64,000 nt of DNA. Source: Metarhizobium sp017305935. GTDB lineage: Bacteria; Pseudomonadota; Alphaproteobacteria; Rhizobiales; Rhizobiaceae. A program made the position numbers and the translations under genes. The stretch's first letter is position 1. Every line of letters starts with the position of its first letter. The stretch is from contig NZ_JARRIR010000008.1 in assembly GCF_029601685.1 (NCBI RefSeq), positions 287,347 to 351,346 of the forward strand, given 5' to 3'. Positions 43,701-51,278 of this stretch are shown piece by piece. The notes beneath the pieces are model-generated. The model had not been told where the DNA came from. It saw only the letters and a list, made by a program, of their open reading frames with translations, and searched no databases.

Positions 43701-44315
43701 ATGGATGCAATTGTAAAGAATTTCCCGCGTACCGGTCAGGAGTCCAGCCGTCCGTCCCAGCAGGAGGCTGAGGACGCCGTCCGCGTTCTCCTGCGCTGGG
43801 CGGGTGACGATCCGGCCCGCGAAGGCCTGCTCGATACGCCCAAGCGCGTCGCCAAGGCCTATCGCGAATTGTTTGCAGGCTACGACCAGTCGCCCGAGGA
43901 TGTGCTCGGCCGCACCTTCGAGGAGGTCGCCGGCTATGACGACATGGTGCTGGTGCGCGACATCCCGTTCTTCTCTCATTGCGAACATCATATGGTGCCG
44001 ATCATCGGCAAGGCGCATGTCGCCTATATTCCGGACGGGCGCGTGCTCGGCCTGTCGAAGATAGCCCGCGTCGTCGAGATTTTCGGCCGCCGCCTGCAGA
44101 CGCAGGAAACCATGACTGCCCAGATCGCCGATGCCATCGATTCCAGCCTGCGACCGCGCGGCGTCGCCGTAATGATCGAGGCCGAGCATATGTGCATGGC
44201 GATGCGCGGCGTCCAGAAACAGGGTTCTACGACACTCACATCCACCTTTACCGGCACCTTCAAGACAGAGCCCGCCGAACAGGTGCGTTTCATGACCATG
44301 ATCCGGAGCCGCTAA
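43701..44315 (+). CDS. folE: GTP cyclohydrolase I (FolE1 type)
   Basis: First step of tetrahydrofolate synthesis, GTP to dihydroneopterin triphosphate. 204 aa. Zinc ligands are visible as C94 and H97 in FFSHCEHHMVP and C165 in EAEHMCMAMRG. GRVLGLSKIARVVEIFGRRL and LTSTFTGTFK are also typical. ATG 43701 follows AGGAGG at 43685-43690 with 10-base spacing. hisI starts 36 bp downstream on the same strand, so they may be co-transcribed; this link is common in rhizobia as I recall. Confidence 0.96.
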   Translation: MDAIVKNFPRTGQESSRPSQQEAEDAVRVLLRWAGDDPAREGLLDTPKRVAKAYRELFAGYDQSPEDVLGRTFEEVAGYDDMVLVRDIPFFSHCEHHMVPIIGKAHVAYIPDGRVLGLSKIARVVEIFGRRLQTQETMTAQIADAIDSSLRPRGVAVMIEAEHMCMAMRGVQKQGSTTLTSTFTGTFKTEPAEQVRFMTMIRSR

Positions 44316-44351
44316 AGCCGGCTTCCCAGTACCTGAGTATCGAGTGCCGCC

Positions 44352-44816
44352 ATGACTGTCGCCTTTGCACCCCCCGCCACCGACAAATCCGTTCTTGAGG
44401 ACGCCGGCGCCTTCACGCCGAAATTCGACGAGAAGGGGCTGGTGACGGCCGTGGTCACCGATGCGCGCGACGGCGAACTGCTGATGGTCGCCTTCATGAA
44501 CGCCGAGGCCCTGGCGCTGACGCTTGAAACCGGTATCGCCCATTATTACAGCCGCTCGCGCGACAAAATCTGGAAGAAGGGCGAGACATCCGGCAATTTG
44601 CAGAGCGTTCAGGAAATGCGCGTGGATTGCGACCAGGACGCCCTCTGGCTGAAGGTGTCGGTCGCCGGCCACGACGCGACCTGCCACACCGGCCGCCGTT
44701 CCTGCTTCTATCGAACCGCCAGCCTGTCGAACGGAAATGCGGTTCTCAGCGTTAACGATGAGCACCGTCACTTCGATCCACAAGACGTCTACGCACACGA
44801 TCTGAACAGGAAATAG
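44352..44816 (+). CDS. hisI: phosphoribosyl-AMP cyclohydrolase
   Basis: Third step of histidine synthesis, opening the adenine ring of PR-AMP. 154 aa, a stand-alone HisI without the HisE domain, as in other alphaproteobacteria. Motifs are LLMVAFMNAEALALTLETGI, YYSRSRDKIWKKGETSGN, and the zinc and metal cysteines and histidines in MRVDCDQDALWLKV and DATCHTGRRSCFYR. The start ATG 44352 gives the typical N-terminal extension. Other his genes are not in this window. Confidence 0.96.
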   Translation: MTVAFAPPATDKSVLEDAGAFTPKFDEKGLVTAVVTDARDGELLMVAFMNAEALALTLETGIAHYYSRSRDKIWKKGETSGNLQSVQEMRVDCDQDALWLKVSVAGHDATCHTGRRSCFYRTASLSNGNAVLSVNDEHRHFDPQDVYAHDLNRK

Positions 44817-44920
44817 ACAACCTGCCTTAATTCTGTTCACCGCGGGCAGTGATAACCAAATTGAAAGACGGCGAGGCGTCTAATGTCGGCGTGAATGTTC
44901 GGCGGAAAGGACGGCGTGCA

Positions 44921-45877
44921 ATGCTGAACTGGGCCCTTAGTCGAAATGCGCAATCCGGAACGACCATCGATTCCGGCACACCTCCTGTCGATGACATTCC
45001 AGCCACTCAGCCGAAGCGGACGCGCATCGCCTTGGCGCTCGGCGGCGGCGCGGCGCGCGGTTGGGCCCATATCGGCGTGCTGCGCGCTCTCGACGAGGCC
45101 GGAATCGAAGTCGGCATGATTGCCGGCACCTCCATCGGCGCCCTGGTCGGCGGCTGCTATCTTGCCGGCAAGCTAGACGAGCTCGAAACTTTCGCCCGGT
45201 CTCTCACCATGCGCCGCATTGCCGGCCTGCTCGATTTCACCATTGGCGGCGGTGGGCTTTTCGGCGGGATGCGGCTCACGAAACGCATGCAGGAACATCT
45301 GGAAGGCCTCTCCATCGAGGATCTGGATCGGCCCTTCGTGTCGGTGGCGACCGAGGTCAACAGCGGCCACGAGGTCTGGCTGACCAGCGGCTCGCTGATC
45401 ACCGCCATCCGCGCCTCCTACGCCCTGCCCGGCATTTTCGAGCCGATCCGCTGCAACAACCGCACCCTGATCGACGGCGCGCTGGTCAATCCGGTTCCGG
45501 TTTCCGTCTGCCGGGCCTATGAACAGCCGCTGGTGGTCGCCGTCAACCTGAACTACGACCTCTACGGCCGCGCCGCAGTGGTCAAGCATAGCGCGAGTCT
45601 CCAGCCGCAGGCTGAGACCCAACGCGCGCCTGACAACATCAAGGAAGCGCATCTCGGCCTGACGGCGGTGATGGTGCAGGCCTTCAACATCATCCAGGAT
45701 CGCATCTCACGCGCGCGTCTCGCCGGCGATCCGCCGGACCTGGCGCTGCTGCCTCGGCTTGGCGATATCGGATTGTCGGAGTTCCACCGTGCCGGCGAAG
45801 CCATCGAGCGCGGCTATGAGGAAGCGCGCGCCAAGCTCGGCGAATTGAAGCGGATGCAGGAAACGTTCATCCGTTGA
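44921..45877 (+). CDS. patatin-like phospholipase
   Basis: 318 aa from ATG 44921 (MLNWALSRNA); a GTG 24 codons upstream is less likely. The Ser-Asp dyad of the patatin fold is present: S71 in IAGTSIGALVGG and D185 in TLIDGALVNPVP. The oxyanion loop is ALALGGGAARGWAHIGVL. It is a lipid acyl hydrolase or esterase of the RssA/NTE type, possibly membrane-associated, with no signal peptide. There is a C-terminal helical extension after about residue 230. The physiological substrate is unknown. Confidence 0.88.
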   Translation: MLNWALSRNAQSGTTIDSGTPPVDDIPATQPKRTRIALALGGGAARGWAHIGVLRALDEAGIEVGMIAGTSIGALVGGCYLAGKLDELETFARSLTMRRIAGLLDFTIGGGGLFGGMRLTKRMQEHLEGLSIEDLDRPFVSVATEVNSGHEVWLTSGSLITAIRASYALPGIFEPIRCNNRTLIDGALVNPVPVSVCRAYEQPLVVAVNLNYDLYGRAAVVKHSASLQPQAETQRAPDNIKEAHLGLTAVMVQAFNIIQDRISRARLAGDPPDLALLPRLGDIGLSEFHRAGEAIERGYEEARAKLGELKRMQETFIR

Positions 45878-45891
45878 ACGGAGACATTCGC

Positions 45892-45918
45892 TCTGGCGGC
45901 AGTCGATCCACCGCCAGA
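45892..45918. terminator. hairpin between the patatin and CBS genes
   Basis: TCTGGCGG (45892-45899) pairs with CCGCCAGA (45911-45918). It sits between the two convergent stop codons and could serve both; no T-run. Confidence 0.4.
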
Positions 45919-45929
45919 ACACGGAAAGA

Positions 45930-46364
45930 TCAGCTGGCGATATAGGCCTTGATCGCGGCTGCTTCCTGCTCGACCTCGCTGATGCGCGACTTGACGACGT
46001 CGCCGATCGAAACGATGCCGCCCAGCTTTCCGCCATGCTCAACGGGCAGATGGCGGAAACGCCCGGCGGTCATCAGTTCCATCAATTCGTTGACCCGCGT
46101 TTCCTCGGAGCAGCGCTGCACGGCCGCCGTCATGATCGAAGACAACGGTTGCGACAGACAGGCTGCGCCCGATTTCGCCACGGCGCGCACCAGATCACGC
46201 TCGGTGAAGATGCCGGCGATCCCTCCATCGGCGCCGGTCACCACAATGGCACCGATCCTGTGCTCATTGAGCGTCGTGGCCGCTTCGCCGATGCTTGCCT
46301 GCGGGGCGAGCGTGACGACTTCGCGGCCTTTCCGGTCCAGAATGGCTTTGACTGTTTCCGACAT
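45930..46364 (-). CDS. tandem-CBS-domain protein
   Basis: 144 aa, essentially two CBS motifs forming one Bateman module: APQASIGEAATTLNEHRIGA, GIFTERDLVRAVAKSG and ETRVNELMELMTAGRFRHLP, then LGGIVSIGDVVKSRI. Such stand-alone modules bind adenosine nucleotides or SAM and regulate partners. No partner domain is fused. It is followed upstream by a non-coding gap of about 225 bp and the rhomboid gene on the same strand. The ligand is unknown. Confidence 0.9.
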   Translation of the reverse strand: MSETVKAILDRKGREVVTLAPQASIGEAATTLNEHRIGAIVVTGADGGIAGIFTERDLVRAVAKSGAACLSQPLSSIMTAAVQRCSEETRVNELMELMTAGRFRHLPVEHGGKLGGIVSIGDVVKSRISEVEQEAAAIKAYIAS

Positions 46365-46591
46365 GAACTCCTCCTTGTTCAGGGTCTCCCGGCAGGAAAA
46401 GGCTTATCAGTGCCCCCACCGGAGCCTGATCCCGCCGCTGGTGGAATGGTGCCTGTCCCGAAAGGCGATTGCAAGACGACGGCGCACAAATCCTGTGACC
46501 GCAATCGATTTAAGGAAAAAAATTATGAAGGAGATTCAAAACGCTATCGCAGGGCAGCAAATTCACGCCCTGCGAGCGGCACCGTAAACCG

Positions 46592-47329
46592 TCAAAAACG
46601 CGCGCGGCGGCGGCGCAATGGATCGAACAGCGGAAACAGGAAAAAACCGAAGACGAATCCGCCGATATGCGCTTCCCAGGCGACCGCGCCGATATCGCCA
46701 AGCAGTGGGATGCCGAGCGCGAAAATCAGGTTGCCGACGAACCACATCAGGATAAAGACCCGCACCGTGCCGCTGCGCAATGCCTCGGTGACGGAAAGCA
46801 GCGGCAGAAGATGCACCGGCCCGCCGATACGCCCTTCTTCCGGCGGAAAGGCGAAACGACAGGCCGAGCCCATCAGCGCCGAAATCACGCCCGAGGCGCC
46901 GATCAGCAACGATACCTCGCCCCAATGCAGCACGAGAAACAGAAGGGCTGAGGCAATGGACGAGACCAGCCAATAGACCAGGAAGCGCAAGGCGCCGATG
47001 CGACGCACCACCGGCGCGCCGAAGGCGGCCAGCCACAGGCAATTGAAGCCGAGATGCTCGATGCCGCCATGCAGCAACGAGTAGGTGACAGGGCTGGTGA
47101 ACCATTCCAGCCCCTGCTCCGACAGCGGATAGATATACCGCGCCGGCACGAATGCGCCGAACATGAACACCTTTTCGCGCAACTCGTCGCTGAGAACATA
47201 GACCTGGACGACATAGATGGCGATCAGCAACAGGATCGATGCGGTGAGGATCCCCGGCAGGTTGAAGACCGGCTGCCGCCCTTGCCCGCCTTGTGGAAAC
47301 TCGGGGGCCGGGCCTGCGGAATCATTCAT
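46592..47329 (-). CDS. rhomboid-family intramembrane serine protease
   Basis: 245 aa from ATG 47329, which has GAGGACC upstream. Six or seven membrane helices. The active-site serine is S146 in LLIGASGVISALMGS and the catalytic His is H221 in AWEAHIGGFVFGFF. The family HxxxN is present as HLGFN (H92, N96). So it is a predicted active rhomboid, cleaving single-pass membrane proteins in the bilayer. The soluble N-terminus is short. Substrates unknown. An unrelated minus-strand terminator lies just upstream at 47380-47412. Confidence 0.92.
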   Translation of the reverse strand: MNDSAGPAPEFPQGGQGRQPVFNLPGILTASILLLIAIYVVQVYVLSDELREKVFMFGAFVPARYIYPLSEQGLEWFTSPVTYSLLHGGIEHLGFNCLWLAAFGAPVVRRIGALRFLVYWLVSSIASALLFLVLHWGEVSLLIGASGVISALMGSACRFAFPPEEGRIGGPVHLLPLLSVTEALRSGTVRVFILMWFVGNLIFALGIPLLGDIGAVAWEAHIGGFVFGFFLFPLFDPLRRRRARF

Positions 47330-47379
47330 TAAAACGGTCCTCATCGATGCTGACCGTCACGTCATATAGAAGAAGCGGA

Positions 47380-47412
47380 AAAAAAAGAAGCCGTCGGGAT
47401 CGATCCGACGGC
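47380..47412 (-). terminator. orphan minus-strand intrinsic terminator
   Basis: GCCGTCGG (47390-47397) pairs with CCGACGGC (47405-47412) around a 7-base loop. Read on the minus strand it is followed by TTCTTTTTTTTCC (complement of 47377-47389). The only gene to its right is PAS, on the plus strand, so no known minus-strand gene feeds it. Confidence 0.7.
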
Positions 47413-47540
47413 CTTGCGCGAATGGAGGTCTGCCGCGCCTTGCAATGTCTATGCTCAACAAGCATCGCCCTAGCGATGGTTCACCCTCGCATGAAACACC
47501 CCGAGGGGCAATGGAAACCGATCGTTAACCTTAACGGCCC
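47380..47540 (-). ncRNA. candidate small RNA ending at the orphan terminator
   Basis: The 210 bp between the terminator and the PAS gene is non-coding on both strands. On the minus strand it contains a second short hairpin, CATCGC-TAGG-GCGATG (47464-47479), before the terminator. The right boundary and promoter are not identified, and the sequence does not match an sRNA family I can recall, so the extent given is approximate. Confidence 0.3.
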
Positions 47541-47623
47541 GGTCGTGGCACGCTATTCGCTAGGGTTACTGCAAAGGGCGAATTCCGTCTCCGCCTGTCC
47601 CGAACCGGAACATGTGAACTGCC

Positions 47624-48238
47624 ATGCATACAAAGACCTGCCTCGATATCCACACCTATTGGGATCGCATTCGCGGCGCTGAAGCCGGCCCGCTGCGCAG
47701 CGACATCCAGCCCGGCGATGTCAGGCACATTCTTCCGGAACTGTTCATCCTTGAACTCGACGAGGCCGGAAATCCCGTCTTCCGGCTGGCGGGCACCCGC
47801 ATCTGCACCTTTTTCGGCCGCGAATTGCGCAGCTGGGAATTCTCCAGCCTCTGGGCACCCGGCGACGCCGCCGCCGCCAAGCGTATCGCTCGCACCGCGA
47901 TGCAGGACCGCAAACCGATTCTGCTGTCCGTCAGCGGCGTCAATCGCTATCAGGACGAGGTGATGCTGGAGATGGTCTTGCTGCCGATCCGTTCGGCCGA
48001 CCAGCGCTTCGACCGGCTGCTCGGGGCACTGTCGCCGGTCACGCCGCTACGCTGGTCGTTGGATTATGCGTTGCAGGAATTGAAAATCGAGCGATGCGGC
48101 GCGATCGGCGGCGGCGCCGATAGCCCGGTTTCGCGAGCTCTTCCCGCCAGCCGCTACGGCGCGATCGAACGGCAGGTGCATGACCTGATCCGCGGCATTC
48201 GACGCTTGGGGTTGCGCCATCACGATCCGTCCCTGTGA
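47624..48238 (+). CDS. PAS-domain protein (PAS_5 type)
   Basis: 204 aa. The N-terminal two-thirds matches the rhizobial PAS_5 type: LDIHTYWDRIRG, PGDVRHILPELFILELDEAG, FRLAGTRICTFFGRELRSWE, FSSLWAPGDAAAAKRIARTA and RSADQRFDRLLGALSPVTP. No kinase, cyclase or DNA-binding domain is attached; a short low-complexity tail follows. It may be a small sensor or adaptor. It sits immediately upstream of the PilZ gene on the same strand, with a 128-bp gap. Confidence 0.82.
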   Translation: MHTKTCLDIHTYWDRIRGAEAGPLRSDIQPGDVRHILPELFILELDEAGNPVFRLAGTRICTFFGRELRSWEFSSLWAPGDAAAAKRIARTAMQDRKPILLSVSGVNRYQDEVMLEMVLLPIRSADQRFDRLLGALSPVTPLRWSLDYALQELKIERCGAIGGGADSPVSRALPASRYGAIERQVHDLIRGIRRLGLRHHDPSL

Positions 48239-48366
48239 GATCACGGCCTCCGGTCGTCCGGCAACGATACATCGCTAAAATGCCTGCGATCGGCGGAACC
48301 CTATCTTAAGAGCTGTGTCATAGGGTGTTCGCAACAAGAGAAATTCAGCCCGGTAACGGTGACGAC

Positions 48367-48975
48367 ATGTATTCTTTCCAACGCGTCGAGAATCCGCGCA
48401 CGCAACGCCTAGAACAGAGCGCCTTCCAAAGCGTATCGGTAAACGTGCACGGTCGTCTGATGTTGGCGAATTATGAGGAATATGATTGTATCGCTGCCGA
48501 GATGTCGCCCGGCGACGTCAAGATTTCCTGCTTCGGCCGTCCCCGGACCGGCGAACGCATCATCGCCTATCTTGAACATGTCGGTCGTATCGAGGGCAAT
48601 GTCCTGCGCCTCGTCGAAGACGGTTTCGTAATGTCGATCAACGCCACCGAGCGCAAGCGCGAGAAGCTTGCGGCGCAATTGATCTGGCTCGCCAATAAGC
48701 ATGAACTGGGTCTGCCGGAAGATCGCCGTCACGACCGCCTGATGCCACGCAACACCGCTTCGCAACTCATGCTCGAGGACGGCGCCATTCTGCCTTGCCG
48801 CATCATGGACCTGTCCTTCTCCGGCGCCGCCGTGGATGTCGACGGACGTCCGCAACTCGGCTCGGCCGTGCGCCTCGGCAGCCTGCAGGGCCGCATCGTG
48901 CGCCACTTCATGGAAGGCGTCGCCATCGAGTTCAACCGTGTGCAAACGCGCGAAACCCTGCGCGAATTCCTCTAG
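48367..48975 (+). CDS. tandem-PilZ-domain protein (c-di-GMP effector candidate)
   Basis: 202 aa from ATG 48367 (MYSFQRVENPRTQRLEQS). The second PilZ domain has the canonical c-di-GMP determinants: RHDRLMPRN as the RxxxR loop and RIMDLSFSGAAVDV as the (D/N)xSxxG motif. The first (around 20-110) is a more divergent PilZ-like barrel with no clear RxxxR, and may serve in dimerisation. Such dual-PilZ proteins control motility or exopolysaccharide in rhizobia. It is followed by an intrinsic terminator and then an AT-rich gap before the transglutaminase-like protease. Confidence 0.87.
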   Translation: MYSFQRVENPRTQRLEQSAFQSVSVNVHGRLMLANYEEYDCIAAEMSPGDVKISCFGRPRTGERIIAYLEHVGRIEGNVLRLVEDGFVMSINATERKREKLAAQLIWLANKHELGLPEDRRHDRLMPRNTASQLMLEDGAILPCRIMDLSFSGAAVDVDGRPQLGSAVRLGSLQGRIVRHFMEGVAIEFNRVQTRETLREFL

Positions 48976-49483
48976 TCGGCACTCGAAATCTCAAGTCGCA
49001 AAGGCTCGTGGTATTCCACGGGCCTTTTTTGCATGTTGTGCTGTTTCAGCACGGACGATGAGCCCTTCGTCACTGCGCCACCCGGCAATGATGATTTTTT
49101 TCAAAAAAAGTTTGACGCTTGCCCCAGGATTTCCGCCGGAATCCCGCTTCGGAACAGGCATGGAGCAGTCCGCGCCGTCGCCTCCGCCGACAACGTTTGG
49201 ACGCCTCCCCGCTGCTTCATTTCGAAACATCGTTGCAAGCGAATTCGCAGGATGAGAATTTTCCGTTTTAGAACAAACGCTTGCAGCGATATCAGTCATC
49301 CACATCCAGGCGAATTTGACGAAAATTTGTACTAATTCCTCAGAAAAATTGATGTGAATTCGATGCGCATTCTATTCGTATTCGAATCGTGTTTTATTAT
49401 ACTAAGCCATTATTTTTATTGGCAAATTTTGCGTGGAATAAAATTCTCCGTGTCATTGTCTCCTCACAACGGGGAGACAAGAA
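48976..49483. other. intergenic region with AT-rich island
   Basis: About 500 bp. After the PilZ terminator (49000-49030), the sequence becomes AT-rich; bases 49321-49440 are 30 % GC by direct count (36 of 120). The last 150 bp should hold the promoter of the protease gene. No coding frame stands out. Confidence 0.55.
49000..49030 (+). terminator. intrinsic terminator of the PilZ gene
   Basis: AAAGGCTCGTGG (49000-49011) pairs with CCACGGGCCTTT (49016-49027, one G-T) around a TATT loop, with T continuing to 49030. It begins 25 bp after the stop codon. Confidence 0.78.
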
Positions 49484-50101
49484 ATGACAGCAAAAAACGC
49501 ATGGAAGAATGCCTTTCTGGCCCTGACTTTTCTGGGCGCCGCGACAAGCCAGGCCGCAGCATCGCCGCCGCCGAACATGGCGATCAGCGGCAAGGCCAAT
49601 CCGCCCATCGGCCATTATGAATTCTGCAAGACGCATATGGATGAGTGCAAACCGCTTCCGGGCGGTGACGCCGGCCCGGCGATCCTGTCGCAAAATACCT
49701 GGAAGACGATCCTGCGCGTCAATTTCGACGTCAACAGTTCCATCCAGCCGGTGACCGACAAGGAGCTTTATGGTGTCGACGAATACTGGGCCTACCCCAC
49801 GACCGCCGGCGACTGCGAGGACTTCGTGCTCCTGAAGCGGAAGCTGCTCATGCAAGAAGGCATTTCCGCCTCCGACCTGCTGATCACCGTCGTGCTGCAA
49901 CCGAATGGCGAGGGCCATGCCGTGCTCACCGTGCGTACCGATCGCGGCGACTTCGTGCTCGACAACATGCGCAACAAGGTCATGCTCTGGTCAGAGACCG
50001 AATACACCTATCTCAAGCGCCAGTCGGCCGCCGATCCGGGCCGTTGGGTCAAGATACAGGACGGCCGCAACACCACCGCCGTCGGCAGCGTCAGCCAGTA
50101 A
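49484..50101 (+). CDS. transglutaminase-like cysteine peptidase (BTLCP, DUF920 type)
   Basis: 205 aa with a signal peptide ending near SQAAAS. The papain-like catalytic triad of the BTLCP family is visible: Cys in TTAGDCEDFVLLKRKLL, His in GEGHAVLTVRTDRG and Asp in FVLDNMRNKV. Exported or periplasmic. In gammaproteobacteria the relative LapG is a c-di-GMP-controlled adhesin protease; whether this one has an analogous target is not known, but the neighbouring PilZ gene makes it plausible. The gene has an AT-rich upstream region. Confidence 0.85.
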   Translation: MTAKNAWKNAFLALTFLGAATSQAAASPPPNMAISGKANPPIGHYEFCKTHMDECKPLPGGDAGPAILSQNTWKTILRVNFDVNSSIQPVTDKELYGVDEYWAYPTTAGDCEDFVLLKRKLLMQEGISASDLLITVVLQPNGEGHAVLTVRTDRGDFVLDNMRNKVMLWSETEYTYLKRQSAADPGRWVKIQDGRNTTAVGSVSQ

Positions 50102-50111
50102 TCCAGCCTCA

Positions 50112-50152
50112 GCAATTCCGGCAGGATCGCCATCCATCCTTTCCGGAATTGC
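50112..50152 (+). terminator. long hairpin after the BTLCP gene
   Basis: GCAATTCCGG (50112-50121) pairs with CCGGAATTGC (50143-50152), and inside it AGGAT (50123-50127) pairs with ATCCT (50136-50140). It starts 10 bp after the stop codon but has no T-run, so it may be an RNA-stabilising or partial terminator structure. Confidence 0.4.
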
Positions 50153-50249
50153 ACGATCTCCCCGGCCGGCCCATGGACACGATGTCCCCTGCGCCGGCCC
50201 GCTTCGGGCCCGGTCCGTCCCCGCATCCCCGTCCCTGGACCGACGCCCC

Positions 50250-50287
50250 CGAGCCGATCCCGCTGTCCCCGGGATCGGCTCCTTTTC
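50250..50287 (+). terminator. intrinsic terminator downstream of the BTLCP gene
   Basis: A perfect 11-bp stem, GAGCCGATCCC (50250-50260) with GGGATCGGCTC (50270-50280), followed by CTTTTCC. It lies 148 bp after the BTLCP stop codon and 28 bp before the CtrA-type box. Confidence 0.55.
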
Positions 50288-50314
50288 CAAGGATGCGGAA
50301 AGTCCGTCTTGGCG

Positions 50315-50330
50315 TTAACTTTTTGTTAAC
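50315..50330 (+). promoter_or_regulatory. CtrA-binding-site consensus TTAA-N7-TTAAC
   Basis: TTAA (50315-50318), C plus TTTTTG as the 7-base gap, then TTAAC (50326-50330): a full match to the CtrA box. It is 52 bp before GTG 50383, a good position for a CtrA-regulated -35 region. It overlaps the non-coding frame up to ATG 50332, arguing for the later start of the next gene. Confidence 0.6.
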
Positions 50331-50382
50331 CATGTTGGCAGAGCCTTGTCCGCGAGAGACTCGCCTGAAGGATGCGGCGGCC

Positions 50383-51117
50383 GTGACACATTTTGCCAAG
50401 CAGCAGCCGGATGAACTCCCGCTGGTATCCGCCGCCTTTCTCACCAGGACGGCGATCGCGATCGGCATTCTCGTGGCGCTCACGATCGCAATCAGCATTG
50501 CCGGACGCTGGCTGGGTGAGCGCATCGCCCTTGCCGGCCACACCGACAGCATCGAGGCCGTTTCGATCGGTATCGGCGAAGACCGCATTACCCTGCCCGC
50601 CAATGTCATCCGTTTCGAGCGCCAGCGTCGCTCCGGCCCCGCCGAGCGCGTCGACCTCTATGCGACATGGCCGGAAATGGCCGGTTACGGCGCCGAAAAC
50701 CGCAAACGTTTCAGCGACATCCGCCTCTCTGCCGGCCTCCTTTTCATGCAGATTTCGCAGAGCACCATGTCGCGAGACATGTCCGGCCGGCTGGAACCAA
50801 TCTACAGCCATCTTTTCGATGGCGAGGGCCAAGCCTATAACTACGGCCTGACGCTGCACAGGATGCGGAAAGAGACCGGTTATGGGGACGAGGTTTTCTT
50901 CACCGCGCCGCGCCCTGGCAAGCCCGATTATGTCGTGCGCTGCCTGCTGCCGCGCGCCGCCGAGGACAGCACCACGGGCGACTGCCAGCGCGATATCCAC
51001 ATCGGCCGCGATTTATCTGTGCTTTATCGATTCTCGAGCACCCATCTTTCCGAATGGCAACACATTGATGACGAAATCGCACGCTTTCTGGAAGCACGGC
51101 TTGATCCAGCCGGGTGA
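50383..51117 (+). CDS. membrane-anchored periplasmic protein of unknown function
   Basis: 244 aa from GTG 50383 (AAGGA upstream, spacing 10), or 261 aa from ATG 50332, which would place the CtrA box immediately before the coding sequence. A single N-terminal transmembrane helix (TRTAIAIGILVALTIAISIA) leads to a soluble periplasmic domain with VSIGIGEDRITLPANVIRF, DLYATWPEMAGY and EVFFTAPRPGKPDYVVRCL, including two cysteines (CLLP... and GDCQRD) that could form a disulfide. I do not recognise the family. A possible cell-cycle link comes only from the upstream site. Confidence 0.65.
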   Translation: MTHFAKQQPDELPLVSAAFLTRTAIAIGILVALTIAISIAGRWLGERIALAGHTDSIEAVSIGIGEDRITLPANVIRFERQRRSGPAERVDLYATWPEMAGYGAENRKRFSDIRLSAGLLFMQISQSTMSRDMSGRLEPIYSHLFDGEGQAYNYGLTLHRMRKETGYGDEVFFTAPRPGKPDYVVRCLLPRAAEDSTTGDCQRDIHIGRDLSVLYRFSSTHLSEWQHIDDEIARFLEARLDPAG

Positions 51118-51278
51118 CGCGGCGTTGTCACACGCCAGTCTAAAATTTGAAACGAACTCGAAACATTGCGTTCATCGTAAACAGATTGGTAACGGGTCGC
51201 CGGCTAATGTTCTGGCAACGGTCGCACTGGAGGCGGCGCCCGGACGCGATGAATGATTGGAAGTGAAGAGTAAAGAAG

